Assembly: GCA_026874595.1 (NCBI GenBank)
Contig: CM049311.1
Location: forward strand, 6,919,676-6,983,675
Source: Sipunculus nudus
Lineage: Eukaryota; Annelida; Sipuncula; Golfingiida; Sipunculidae
Direction of reading: 5' to 3'
Length of the DNA: 64,000 nt
Every line of letters begins with the position of its first letter. Position 1 is the first letter of the stretch. The position numbers were made by a program, and so were the translations under genes. Below, piece after piece: positions 23,550-35,229 of this stretch. The notes beneath the pieces were generated by a model. It was given only the letters and a program-made list of their open reading frames with translations. It did no database searches and was not told the origin of the DNA.

Positions 23550-23810
23550 TCACTTTTTTTTCAACAGCATAACCACGTAATCTATCTGCCGCTGAGAGAG
23601 GGAAAAAGTGTATAAACCAGTCAGAAACATGGGATCCCTGGCAACTTTGAAAGTTAGACGCAAGACTATATTTAGTTTGGGAATCCTCCTGTGATATTTA
23701 CAATACAGGTCGGCCATTGTATCTTCCAGGAACTGATGGAAATGTTCTAACAGGGCTATATGGGTCAGGGTTGGTGTGTACGAATGTCTCATCCCTGACC
23801 TTTACAAATG
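23550..23810 (-). pseudogene. Block E copy (a type), minus-strand ORF of 80 codons
   Basis: Minus-strand frames give VRDETFVHT and then PTCIVNITGG, as in other E blocks. The longest open frame ends ARDPMFLTGLYTF, SLSQRQIDY. The 34.7-kb copy has EEPITACLIYT, SLSRAVND in the corresponding place and frame. The larger unit (23560-24560) is collinear with those at 1.2, 10.7 and 14.1 kb. Confidence 0.45.
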
Positions 23811-24810
23811 TTCGTAGCCAGCAACATATTTAGACCACTGCTGATAATTTAGCGAGCCCTTGTAGGGATGGTCCAGGAAACGGGGCTTCAGTCTAACTGG
23901 CATGACTGGTCCTGGTGTGACATCTGATCAATAGTCAGTACCAATTGTCGTAGGAAATTAATGCCATCCATATGACTGAAGATGTCAGGTTGAAGCGTGA
24001 AGGATTATCAGTGCTGAATCCGATTTTATAGGTAACAAAACAAAACGGCAAGTTCTATCAGGGTTAATATAATTCCTGTTTCAGTTCTTCCCTGTTATAT
24101 TTCATACCTGGGGTCGCTAAACACATTCTATGTCACTCTAAATGAATATCATTTCCGTTTGTTAATCAAGATGGTGAGGGTAATAAAATCATTCCGATGG
24201 CCACACATTAGATTATCCGACAAATTACATAAATATTCGAGGTCACTGATGTCTTACAAATTCATGAAGTCGTTTATTTTAGATGTTGGTTCTTTTATTC
24301 AACGGGTTTCATCCAGTCGGGGAGACCCTTTTATCTTTTCTAAATCAAGGTGAGCTGGAACATCAAACACCGATTCAGGGCTATCTCTAATGCTTTGTTT
24401 TTATTGACATAGTTAAGCCAGTCATGGTAAAGGATTTGCCATTATATTCATGGGTAATTCCTATGTATCATAGGTTAAAATTTAACGTTACAAGCGCCAA
24501 AATGTCAATGTTTTGTGAATTGTGCCGAAAGAAGACATTTATTTCTTTAAAATACCTTCAAGGAAATACACGTCTCAGAGATATGCTTTATAAATAAGCA
24601 AATCATTTAAAGTTGCTAGCTTGGCAAACCAACTTACTTCAAACTCAAACCTAAATCCATTATCATTTCAAACTAGGTAGATCGTTCTTTCTGACGGTAT
24701 ATGTATCAATGAAATTTTCATTAAATATTTTTTTTTAAATACGCAAGTAACAACCAAATCCATTCCAGCGAGGTAATATTTAACTTCACGACAATAGCAT
24801 AAAGAAATCT

Positions 24811-24862
24811 TTACAGGTTTAAAATAATATTTACTTTTGGGGTATCATAAAATATAAACAAA
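24811..24862 (+). repeat. Single copy of the 45-bp unit
   Basis: It matches the unit expanded fourfold at 15661-15840. The preceding 'aggtaatatttaactt.a.gacaata.cataaag' also matches 15620-15655, so the sites are orthologous within the array. Confidence 0.75.
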
Positions 24863-25221
24863 TTTATGATTTTATCATAAATGCAGTGCTTTGCAAAGAA
24901 ACAACTTTGATGAAAAGGCTATTTTTTTCATTTTTGTTGAATATATTTTTAGCACAGCTAAACTATAGCGATCGGTCTTTGTCAGTCGTTATTTTGTTCG
25001 GACATTAGGTCGTACGGTTCTCCGTTAGCAAGGCATAAATCGTAACTGCCGGGCCTAGAACCCTTTAAATTAAAATCTAAAGAAGCTGGTCGCTAAACTA
25101 TTTTATTACCCTAATGATCATACCACAACAAGAGAAGAGTAACTGGTAATTTTGTATATTTTTGTTTCTGGTCCCCTAAACTTTCCTTTAATAACCCAGT
25201 AAATATCTACTCATTCTCATT

Positions 25222-25407
25222 TTATATATAATATGTCAGACCTAGAAAGTTAGACTTGCAGGTGACGGTCTGTTCTGGGGAGAGTGAGAAGTGCCCATCG
25301 GGTTGGTGTGCCAGCAAGATGGCACCACAGGTTCTCTCCAGGTCGTCTTGCCGAGGTGTCATATGATATCTTAATGGATATTTTCTAAACTTGCAACTAT
25401 TTGTCAC
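25222..25407 (-). CDS. Possible minus-strand coding fragment, unknown
   Basis: A 61-codon minus-strand ORF whose central part has codon use unlike its AT-rich surroundings: GAC, CTG, GAG, ACC, GCC, ATC, CAC, TTC and AAG predominate. It reads TPRQDDLERTCGAILLAHQP, then DGHFSLSPEQTVTC. I do not recognise it. An AG|GT-like junction follows (TTTCTAG|GTCTGA on that strand). It may be a fossil exon or part of a mobile element; no second copy is visible here. Confidence 0.25.
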   Translation of the reverse strand: MTNSCKFRKYPLRYHMTPRQDDLERTCGAILLAHQPDGHFSLSPEQTVTCKSNFLGLTYYI

Positions 25408-26029
25408 ATATAATTAATATGTGTTTAATAAATAGGGTTGTAAGATATTAGGCATATCGAGGCCCTGGGGGAAAGGATATTTTAAGACTGTCGAATGACA
25501 GCAGTCATTACTGTTTCTCAGCTGTGATTTCACCTAGAGTCTTAAAACCTAATGTTTATTGACCATGACTAGTTTTATCAGTTCCTTGAAACTGGCGGTG
25601 CCACCTGTACTCTAATATTTTCACGCATCATATTTTTTTCTATTTCTGATAGTACCAAATCATGTTAGCTTCTTAGCTTCTTTTATTTAATTTTAATTTT
25701 ATTTTACTTGTAACTATAGTTACCTGTATTTAAGATTATTCTATGACAGCAATCATGTCAGTTTCTCAGCACTTATTGAAAAAAGTTATGGACGTGTTTT
25801 AATTAAAGGTTTTATTAATAACCTTTCATGTTTGGATCACCTGCAAATATTCGGAAGATTTCTGATGCTTTCGAGGTCAAATAGTCAAAGATTATGGTCA
25901 CAGTAATGTACTTTTAAAGATTTCTTGATACACTAAAATGTGACACACACAGAAGAAATTCTACTGTTGTATTAATTTAATTGTAAAATGGATCTAAATT
26001 GTGTGCATTCATTACCGCGCTTTTTAATC

Positions 26030-26220
26030 AAAACTAATATAGGTCGCACCTGGTATTTTTACACAACCTTGAACGACGGGAAAGTGGGGGGGGGGGGGGT
26101 GGTCACAGAATCCAATGTGGTCACTGAAGAATATCTATACAACGGCACTGATACTCTAGGTAAGGGTTGGTCAACTTATCATGTTATGTATCATTGTGTC
26201 CTCTATTACCCCATATGAGA
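26030..26220 (-). pseudogene. Minus-strand exon-like end, EY.C....ILQ-stop
   Basis: The minus strand reads NPYLEYQCRCIDILQ then TGA. It is the partner of 17660-17860, where the stop is TAG at the same codon. Confidence 0.4.
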
Positions 26221-26769
26221 GATTGTATCACCGTTTTGGTAAACAACATTCTTGTTCAAGACAAATCAATAAAATAAAACAAAATCGCCAGTTTTCAGTG
26301 ATTTTATTGCTTTAATGTTTACATTCCTAATGGTGGCCACTGCTGAAGGTCCAACTTAAAATCCTGGCCGCCGGACTAAAGAAAGCCTTGAAACTTTAAG
26401 GAGCGGGTTATCCTTGGTATCTCTACTGGTTGCATAATGCTGTACCATACTTTTATTGATTTTCCTATTCTTGTTCCTGTTTTACCAAAGGCGAAATACG
26501 GGAAACTCTGCAATAGCAAGCAGTGGTTAAGAAGGAGGAGTGAGAGAACGAATGCAACTTATACCCATTACATGAGGAGTGTTTCGCTGATCGTCTCATT
26601 CCTACGATTAATCATTATAGCAGATTATATCCCAGATATAACTGGGGCGTTGATAATTTTGAGGTTTAAGCAACTTTTACTTAATTACGCGTCATTGCCC
26701 GCCACACAGAGTGATCATAAACCAATCAGAGAGATAGGACTTCTCTGACAGCCTTAATCGTTAGATCAA

Positions 26770-26930
26770 TAGCATAGAGTTATCGTTATTTCCTAAGGGG
26801 ATCTGGCACGTGTGGGATATCTACGGCACAGGTCTGCCAAACTGATTTATCCGTCCTTATGTCAATATTGACAGAGATGTACACGGGTCTAGGTCTGATC
26901 AAAGCTCAAGAACTGTTTCGCGGCAGGAAT
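26770..26930 (-). pseudogene. Block E copy (c type), minus strand
   Basis: An open minus-strand stretch of about 35 codons reads RPVYISVNIDIRTDK, WQTCAVDIPHVPDPLRK, then TAA. It aligns with the 34.7-kb copy (LTRTLDIPEGTGPLGK) and with the 60.9-kb copy (VVCSAKIPHV). Confidence 0.45.
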
Positions 26931-26999
26931 TGACGATTAGGACAGAGCTGATTTTTCAAGTCAGCTCTTTAAAAAATGATGAGAAAACAAAGCTACTGC

Positions 27000-28140
27000 C
27001 ATCAAGACTTTATTTTTCTTAATACCCACCGAATAAGGGAAGTATGTCATTTATCGGATGACATGAATAAAACGCGAAGGAATGAGCAAAGGTATTTTTC
27101 AGTTATAACCAAGTTTTGCTTGAGTGCTTTCCGCATCTGTATTTTGTAAAACACCATTTGTATTGACCATAAATATCACTAAATATTATATTAAACTCTA
27201 TGATTATTTATGTTACATAAAATATTTTACCTTTAAAAATACCCTCAGTCATTCAATTGACTTTGAGACTCTTTTTTATTTAGGTCGAACCACGAACCCT
27301 AACCTTTGACAAATAATCCGTAAAATGTGATGCTTATTCTTCAATGGTAAAAGTTATGTGCGCATTAGAGGTACGGGGTCTTGTGGTTCCTGGTCAAATT
27401 AACAAATGTGACCAAAATTATAGCCTACGTCTAGACACTAAACTTATATCTGCAAGATACTCGCAGGGAGGCTTTTTTAGGATCTAATGAGCATGGGACA
27501 TGCGGTTTCATATTTTTTAAAAATGTTTCTAGATCCTATTTTTTACATACTAGTCACTTTTGTGATGGAATGAACGAACCCATAATGGATTACTCGTGGG
27601 GTTGTTATATAAGAGAAATTACGGTATTCACTTGTTAATTTGCAATGGGTATTGTTATCTCATGTATTTGTAGCCCTGCTGAGCAGAACAAGCTAATCCT
27701 AAATTTGTTTTCCTAATTACTTTACTACCCCAATGATAAAATAAGGTGTTTAGCACCAAACACGTATCGCTTCCTCTACATACGTTACGTAATTCCAAAA
27801 ATTTGAAAGTGAATGACTCGACAATTTTTTTAAGAATGGTCTATAAATTGCAATGAACATGCCTTATTAAATTTTCTTTGAAATCATGAAAAAGGTTAAA
27901 AGCCCATTTGTCCCTAAACAATTAAACGAGTTCCTTCGATTATTGAGTAATTAAATGGAGTTTTCAATCCTACTCATTGAAACAAAAACCAAAATACTTT
28001 GGAAAATATACAAAGTTCATATAAATAAAATTATCTGAACTTTAATTATATAGATTTTACAGAAGTTATATCTGCTTTAAGCTGAAAGCTCAAATCCTTT
28101 GAACACTTTACAACACAATATCTGCTTTATCTTAATGGAT
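27000..28140. other. No gene seen
   Basis: Very AT-rich; short random-looking ORFs only. Confidence 0.5.
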
Positions 28141-28215
28141 ATCACTTACAAGCAAAGATATTTCGTAAAATGGCAGCTTCATGCCGTCAAACGTGGCTCA
28201 TTCCAGTGAAAGGTG
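28141..28215 (-). pseudogene. Block B fragment (MKLPFYE)
   Basis: The minus strand reads MKLPFYEISLLVS. The first seven residues equal those of the 6.6-kb copy and differ from it by a synonymous AAG/AAA change. The rest of block B is missing or too diverged to see. Confidence 0.4.
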
Positions 28216-28279
28216 ACTTTGGGCAGAAATGCACGTTTCGGTATGTTCTACCATCGCTCAATTTCAATGATAATCGATG

Positions 28280-28680
28280 ACGAATTTAATGTATACCTTT
28301 ACTGAAATACCGCCCATCTACATGTGTTCCAATATACATAATCAATAGGCAGAGTCAAACAAAACATATGACGTTTCTAGGAACCACAATTTTATTTTAT
28401 TACATTTAACCAATCACAATGTGCCATTTGCAGCCCAGAGAAAAACATATTAATGTTGGGTTTGCCCCTGAATTCGGCCGAAAACCAAATCCTATTATTC
28501 ATTGGTGTCTCATACATTTTTATCGTGACAATTTCTATCCAAGCTAAATCATGTTTGCATGTTTTATTTTCCTATTTGTCAGGTATTCGTTTTGTCATTT
28601 TTTCTCATAAGTTTCCATTGTTGATTTCAAAGGCAGGGTTATATAGTTTGTGACACAACAAATCACCGTCAGACCTAGGA
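28280..28680. repeat. Array sub-block, copy of 4450-5010 and 19150-19800
   Basis: It carries 'gacaatttctatcc', 'aaatcatg', 'gttttattt' and 'ttccattgttg', more diverged than the other two copies. Confidence 0.5.
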
Positions 28681-28789
28681 TATGCGAATTATAACAGATC
28701 TTGGTAAATTCCATGGTTAGCCTCCGTCAGAGCAAACATGCTTTGGTGGCATCCACATGAGTACAACTCTATGTATTGATTATTTTTTT

Positions 28790-28935
28790 TATTGACCATA
28801 CAACCCCGGGTTTATTTATGGTACAAACGGGTTACGGTGGTGTCTTCGAGGTGACAGAAATGTCATCGGAAGGCCACATGGCGATGACGTTCTTATTTCT
28901 GACCTCAAGATGTTTCCCGTCAAGAGAAAATTTAG
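28790..28935 (-). pseudogene. Block E copy (b type), minus-strand open stretch
   Basis: After an AG on the minus strand the frame opens at 28903 and reads VRNKNVIAMW, then PSDDISVTSKTPP, with TAA at 28834-28832. The same frame continues PVCTINKPGVVW. The comparison with 5.2 kb is the best pairwise sign of coding ancestry in the b type. Confidence 0.5.
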
Positions 28936-29109
28936 AACGCTATTAAGGTAGTTCCTTTTAGATAGGCGCCGGCAAAGAATTGATTCGAGACCAGTTTTCC
29001 AGGAGACCCCTCGTCCATCATGGCAGCTGATTAAATGTCGACGTCACCGAAAGGGACTTCAGAGAAGGATAACCTTGCAATCTTAGAAGGATAACCTTGC
29101 AAAAGCCGC

Positions 29110-29690
29110 ATTTGTTAAGCAAAATAAAATCAGCTTCATAAGCCTTTCATAGGATTTGGATTTCAATGAAATCCCGGTTTACAGTTTATTCCAGCATACT
29201 TAAACGCATGGATCTTTTGAATCAAACAAGCCAATAATTGTATTACTTGTAAATAATTATTTTAATGCAAGGTGCCAGTTCCAAAACACAAATATGGGAT
29301 TTTATAGTATTAATCAAGTATTGGCAATGACAATGGCCAAGTTATAAGATGTCGTTTAGGGCTCAAACCTCATACGTTAGCAGATCTCTCTGGAAGCTTA
29401 CCAGATCGTAATCATGGGCAATTATAATTCAGAAATTAAGGAAAATCCACAACACACACTACAATTTTATAACACGCTTTCACTTAAGACAATTGGATCT
29501 TAGATGTGTAAAAGATATATTCATCACCTTTATACAATGTGTGAAACAAAACAAAGAAAATGCTATGCCTTTTTTGAGGACTTTTAGCCGCATCATTTTT
29601 AAAATGAGTTTTATCCAATATTGTTCCTGCGCTAATTCAACCATTACTTTGCTTAACATAAAGAATTATACATTTTTCTCAGCCATTTTT
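29110..29690. other. No gene seen
   Basis: AT-rich spacer. The 75-codon plus-strand ORF at its end shows no conserved partner. Confidence 0.45.
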
Positions 29691-30020
29691 TTAAACAAGA
29701 GTAAAAAGGGAAAACATTAACGCTGAAAATGAGTTAACACTTAAAACAGGCTCCTTCAGTTGTAGAAAGCCCATAAGCGCCCTACCTGTACAAGCAGAAT
29801 CTCTATCTTTAAATTCTTTTGCAATAATGATTTCGAACGAGTTTTTTCCTGTTTTCTTTAATATGCAACATGCAGACTTTAGCAGAAAAAAAAATTCAGA
29901 AACCCAGATCATGTATTTTTCGGTCGGAATCCCTGCCACGTGCACGCTCTTGTAACTTGACAGCCTTTGTAATTTGTAGCAACAAACCCTCTCTGGTTTC
30001 AGAGTGGGAGGGCCCGCAGG

Positions 30021-30290
30021 CTACCTGCAGGCGGATGTAATTCTTTCGTAAAATGACAGTTTTATGGTCTGTCCGAAGCCAAGAAATGTGATCGAAAGGG
30101 AAAAAAGCACGCCTCGGCGTCTTCCTCGGATGTCATTATCCGCAAACCAGACACGAACAAAGATCAAAGAAACGGCCATATTGAAGCATTCAATCCATAG
30201 GTCTTCGTATTCATTTACACACGGAATGACAGAATCAATGAGTAAGTCAAACGGAGCAACTCGCCTTTTTTTGTTACGATCCATCATCAT
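30021..30290 (-). CDS. Block B copy, most intact; minus-strand ORF of 89 codons
   Basis: The minus-strand frame is open across the whole block. It starts MMMDRNKKRR, then DLLIDSVIP, FNMAVSLIFVR, ADNDIRGRRRG, and ends GQTIKLSFYERITSACR before TAG. It joins in one frame the two halves that are out of frame in the 6.6, 47.0 and 59.2 kb copies. The left part is hydrophobic (AVSLIFV) and the right basic. A further open minus-strand frame follows at 29945-29691. There is no recognised domain. It may be one exon of a larger gene, or a decayed copy that happens to have stayed open. The plus-strand ORF at 30064-30330 overlaps and is not conserved. Confidence 0.45.
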   Translation of the reverse strand: MMMDRNKKRRVAPFDLLIDSVIPCVNEYEDLWIECFNMAVSLIFVRVWFADNDIRGRRRGVLFSLSITFLGFGQTIKLSFYERITSACR

Positions 30291-30299
30291 CGATTATTC

Positions 30300-30480
30300 T
30301 CCTTTAACCTTACCGGTTTTCACTGTTTAGCCCTTGCAGACCCCTGTATAAATGTTTAATTTGCTTTCTGGTGCGACGGAAAGCCAGCCCCACCACGATT
30401 ATTTATTTCTTCGTTTTCTATTGTTCCCTAGGAGGGCAAGGGAAAACGGCCAACGCCTCATTTACCTATCACAGACCAAT
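30300..30480. repeat. Array sub-block C/D
   Basis: 'cctgtataaatgtttaattt' with 'gctttctggtgc' and 'ctattgttccctagga', beside block B as at 6.9, 47.2 and 59.4 kb. Confidence 0.5.
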
Positions 30481-30559
30481 AAATGCCAGTTTCAATGTTC
30501 ATAGCATTTTATCGTCCATTGCGGAGCCCAAACTGTGTTGCCTCTGTGTTTATTAATTA

Positions 30560-32500
30560 CATTCGAAATGGGGTCAATAATCTCCGATGCTCTTTATCAA
30601 GTTAAGGGTGAGCTTTGTTAAATGAATACGTTTACCGTATTTCAATCATTTTTCTTTTGTATCATGATGTGGCATAATTGATTCTAATACAGGTAGTCCA
30701 AGGCCCTAGTCATTTACCAATGTTCAAGTGTGTACTAAGCTTCCTTGTAAAACATATCTTTAAGTCAGTCATTATACGGATAGGCAATTATACCCATCAT
30801 GCCCATTATGCCTGCTGTTCCAGAATCCGGATTGCAGGAAGTGGTTGAATAAATTTATGCCATCTGTATAAATGTCAAATACGAGCATTAAGGATACTGG
30901 CATGTAAAGCTAAACAGACAGTAATCTTTTGACTACTACTTGTTCAATATGTCTAAGTACATTTTTCACACCAGTTTGCCGCAAGTATATCCTATATAAC
31001 CCTTCTCTAAATAAAAATCCAGGTTGCCTTCAAAAGGTAACTTTTACAGCCATCGGCCTTTTTAATTGTTAAATATCAAGCGTAATTCAGTTTCAACGCG
31101 AAAGGCGTTCAGTGCTCCTACAGTTAAAAAAAACACAACCATTGTCAACCAAAGACCAAATTCCTCTTTTGACGTTACTCCTTTTTTATGGAATTCCTAT
31201 TTTTTAAGCTAAGCGTTATTTCCCTTGTTATCCCGGGTTTAAACTACAACCATTTTTTCAATATCGTCAGGGATACATGGTTTTTACTAATAAGTCTGTG
31301 CAAGAGAAGGATTTCCTCGCCAGCAGTGCACCCCAGCTTCCCGATCTGCGTGGTTACGACTCATCAGATTTAATGACAATATATGTAGCATTAAGCAACT
31401 TAAGTGCTTTAGGCTTAATATTATCTTTGTCGATACAAGTTCATGAAGCGTGACAGGCACTTACTCCACAGACTGTTGTTGTTATGGTCTTCAATTAACG
31501 AAATAAATGATACAAGGGCATGTATCAAAAGAAAAAATTCGTTTGACATCAGTTAAGCAACAGAAATAGGGACAAACCCAAATACGTTTACGTTTTACAA
31601 ATAAAAGCACTTTTACATGTTTCTTTGACAAAATTAAATTGTTATACTAAAACAGAATCACTCTCCATGTCACGATCTGCAATAAGGGTGTGTGGTAAGA
31701 AATCTCATAATCATATGTGTGCTATGGAGCTTTAGGAGGAATCACAATGATCAAGCGAAAATTTTGTTTAATCCTTTACTTAGTACGCCTGCAAAGTGAA
31801 AAACACCCCTTTTCAAGCAGGCAAATACGATTTTCTTTGTCGTACCATCCGACGCACAAGCCCTTTCCTGTAGATCGTGTCAGTATGCAAGATACACTGA
31901 AATTACACACAAAGAAATACACAGTATTATTTTAAACTATTTTTCCCAGTTGATCACTGATATATTTTCTCTATGACGGGCTGATACATTCACGTTTTAC
32001 AGAAATCTAAACAATGAACGATACATTTCATATGATATTGTTTATATTTTTTAGTAATTCCATAATGTATTTATGTAAAACAATTACAGATTTACGTAAC
32101 ATTTCATTGACAAAAATTCGCAAATAAAAATATTTTCATTTCATAAATTCAAACCGACATGAAGCGGAAGGGCCTACATGCGATGTTTCATATACCTTCT
32201 ACCTTAATTTAGATATTCAGTGAAGGTTTTTATTTCACTTAAAACATTTAAATACATTTCAAATGTATATTTCCGTAAATATAAAGTAAATAAATGTTTA
32301 TATAAACGTATGATAATCATAGATAATTATATAATGGATTTCAGAAAAAAAATTCGCATTAGAAACACATGGCTTGGAAAAAGGACTTTAATTTTCAGAT
32401 CACCCGCAATTCATTCGTGGGTTTTCAAAAAATTGTTTTTTTTTATACAAAAATGCTTTCTATCCAGCAGCGATTGAAAGCTGATTAATATTGATCAGTA
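30560..32500. other. No supportable gene
   Basis: AT-rich sequence with ORFs of 60-85 codons rich in Lys, Ile and Phe, as expected by chance at this composition. No landmark of the array is visible. Confidence 0.45.
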
Positions 32501-32530
32501 CTAAGCTTTGTGTGAATACTAGTTAACTTT

Positions 32531-32725
32531 TTAAAAAAAAAAAAAAGTTTCTATCAGCGGCGAATAAATACTAATTGACTGACTGGTGTTGGAAACGCGA
32601 TCGTGCTTTGGTCTGAGGAACCGCATTGCCGTCTGACACTTTGTCTGCATTGAGATAGTCATTTCAGCATAACGTCGGAGAGGCACAGAAGTAGACGATA
32701 TCATTAAGGTGATTACCGAGGCCAT
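32531..32725 (-). pseudogene. Block H copy, third and most diverged
   Basis: The minus strand reads SVPLRRYAEMTISMQTKC, QTAMRF, aligning to VSHNAQMTS and SDSNAVLP at 10.0 kb. The DNA also shares 'gcattgc.gtctgac' and 'tcacgtg'. Confidence 0.4.
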
Positions 32726-32759
32726 TCATCACGTGGGGTACTGGTTATGGACATGTATC

Positions 32760-34240
32760 ACAAAAGTTGTATTCTAAGGTATTTAAATATTTGAGTGTTA
32801 AAGACTAGGGTCTTTTAAGAGAGTAATAATAAAAGTAAGATTAGACTGATTAAAATGATTGAGTTATGATGTAAAAGAAAATATCAAACGCAGTCATTTT
32901 CTTCAAACTTAAACTTTTTCACTATAAATATTTCTTGCCCTATGTACTTTTTACTAGCTTTCTTTTACTCAAATATTCTGATTCTCATTGTCGATGTATA
33001 AAACCTTCTGATGTTTGACTGTAACCTAAAAATATATATGTTGAATGGATATAAAAGGGTCATATTTAGTGAAACAAGTAATGCAAAGAAAAGTTTCATT
33101 GGAAGCACTCGATATGGGCATTTAATGGTAATAAAATATACCACTGCGTTCTTCCTTTATTTCCATGACTAGTACCAGATATATGTTTCTTTGAATGAAA
33201 AAAAATATGATGACATAAAATCCTGGAGATAGGGAGCAGTTTATAATGATGATTATTAATTTTTAAGACGGCTATCTTAATGAATTCCCTTAATAATGAA
33301 AATAATTATAAATATTGAGGCTGGAATTTAAGACAGTGAGAGAGGTAGCTCTGGGGCAATCGATGGCGGATGATACATATATTCCGTAATTATTATAAAG
33401 AAGCCTAGCTTACTGGTTAATTTGCTTGCACGAGGTATCACTTGAATACGTTTTCTTTATCTAATCAGTCAAGTATCAATCGGTAGTTTGACAATTAGAC
33501 TTGAAATATTTTATTTCGATTAATAGGGCAATGAAAATAGCAACGGTTGCGTATTTAAAAAAATCAACGTTGTACTTACAAATTGTCCATCCATAAGCCG
33601 ACAGAGATATTGCTTTTATATCAAGAGACGTTTGTTTAAAATAGATCCTTACTAGTTAGTAAATATTATTCAGCTTAGATGTGATAATATTCCTATTCAG
33701 AGGTGAACAAGTGAAACAAATGATGCGTATTTACGTTTGTGGCACTACTAAGAAATTGGCTCTTTTTTATTAATAATATAGGGCTTACATCTAAATTTTA
33801 TGTCATTGATATGTTCTCATTTATGCACATATAAAACAGACAGAGGTGCTGGCATCAGCAAACAGTTTAATTCTCTCGAGGTAAAATCGGACAACAGGTA
33901 CAGGAAAGTGGATATTTCTAATTAACAATGTTTACACTTTAAATTTAGGTCGGACATTTTTCGAAAATTCTTTAAAGACATTATGAACCTACTGCTGACG
34001 TACATGTAGGGGTTATTGTATGCTGTGGTCAGTAAGTGGTCAGGAAGTATAACTGTGTTTTAGACAATGGTCTAAAGGTCATTTTAGCATATTCAGGGTT
34101 AATATATGAGAAAATGGCACCATATCTTCAGAATTAGAGGGTCAACCTTATGTCTAAACGACAGGTCATGACCTATTTCTTATAACATACAACAGCATAG
34201 AAAACCCGTAATATCCAGATGGGTTAAATAAAAATATCAT
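32760..34240. other. No gene seen
   Basis: AT-rich, without conserved frames. A perfect 12-bp palindrome AGGTCATGACCT lies at 34163-34174. Confidence 0.5.
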
Positions 34241-34279
34241 TGTTATCATGTGATATCCTTTGTCCTAATTCAATTTCTA

Positions 34280-34500
34280 GTGTACCTACTAAATCTATGG
34301 CCGCTATCAGAGCGGGCCTCTTATACCTATGAATTTATTCCGTATCTAATAATTACTCCCATAGATCCAGTGCCAAATGTGATAAAGCATGCTAGTGATT
34401 CTCCCCATCATCGCCTCATTTTATCCTCTATTAGATCAATTCCAAGACACATGATGAGACACCCTCTTAATTCCGAATGAAAGTTTAATCAACCTCTTAT
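34280..34500. repeat. Array sub-block, pair with 38180-38390
   Basis: The copies share 'gcc.cttataccttt/atga', 'ctcatcaatc/tcgcc', 'tcattttat.ctctattagatca', 'aagacacatgatgagac' and 'accctctt', offset about 3.9 kb. Confidence 0.6.
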
Positions 34501-34534
34501 AATACCATTTGGAGCTCACGCATCAATGAAAATG

Positions 34535-34816
34535 CTATAAATCAATACCCGCCTGAACACATTTGTCTGATGATTCCTCACTGCTGTCCATGATACGGTA
34601 ACTGCTAGCGATATAAATACGGCTTATGTATGCGTCATTGACCGCCCGAGAGAGCGAATTATTTGTGTAAATCAAGCAGGCAGTTATGGGTTCCTCTGAC
34701 AGCTTGGGGAGTTTGATTGATTTTCCCAGGGGACCTGTCCCTTCTGGGATATCTAAGGTCCGGGTCAGCAATAAAGATTTCTTCAAGGTGACATGATAAC
34801 GCTCACTATCCTTGAC
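34535..34816 (-). CDS. Block E copy, most open; possible intact terminal exon of ~93 codons
   Basis: The frame opens after a minus-strand AG (ATCCAG|GTC) at 34816 and runs to TAG at 34535. It reads VKDSERYHVTLKK, LTRTLDIPEGTGPLGK, KLSEEPITACLIYT, SLSRAVNDAYISR, and ends SSEESSDKCVQAGIDL. Codon use is coding-like (GTC AAG GAT, CCC AAG CTG). Motifs match diverged E copies in frame: QV(K/R)D with the 53.2-kb copy, DIP with 26.8 and 43.0 kb, and E(E/R)P...SLS with 23.6 kb. No known domain, signal peptide or membrane segment is evident. It could be the last exon of a live gene or the least damaged relic. The acceptor and upstream exons are inference. Confidence 0.45.
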   Translation of the reverse strand, partial: VKDSERYHVTLKKSLLLTRTLDIPEGTGPLGKSIKLPKLSEEPITACLIYTNNSLSRAVNDAYISRIYIASSYRIMDSSEESSDKCVQAGIDL

Positions 34817-35229
34817 CTGGATCACTGTGTCCCTGCTAGGAATATTTCTGAACTAATTGACGCAGCCAAGGTGCTTTTGAACAAAAGATAAATCCTAAAA
34901 GGTTTACCTTGGCCATCATGACCGCAAACTTGTAAAAAATCATCACATCAGGAAAAGGACGGCTGAAAATTCAAGTCAACTGTTTCATGGGAGGTGTAAA
35001 GCAATAGCATGAGGGGTTACTGCTTCCAGAATCTATATTTATTACTCCCAAAAATCTAATCCCATTCAGGTTTTCAGATTATGCTGTAAGTTTATCCTAT
35101 CAGTTAGATCACAGTGTGCCGTAAAACCTATATTCATTGATGTTGCTAAACTGTCTGAGGAGAATTCGGAGACAGGTATAATTTACCACTTTATGACAAA
35201 GAGAAAAGAAACATCTGTTGCCATCCTAG

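Larger units (their letters stand above)
25980..26990. repeat. Array unit of c type, copy 2
   Basis: Partner of 17490-18830 (landmarks given there). It contains a run of about 15 G near 26086-26100 that is absent from copy 1. Confidence 0.75.

Noticed and set aside
32220-32477. 85-codon plus-strand ORF rich in Lys, Ile and Phe
   Set aside because: Composition is what very AT-rich random sequence gives, and there is no second copy.
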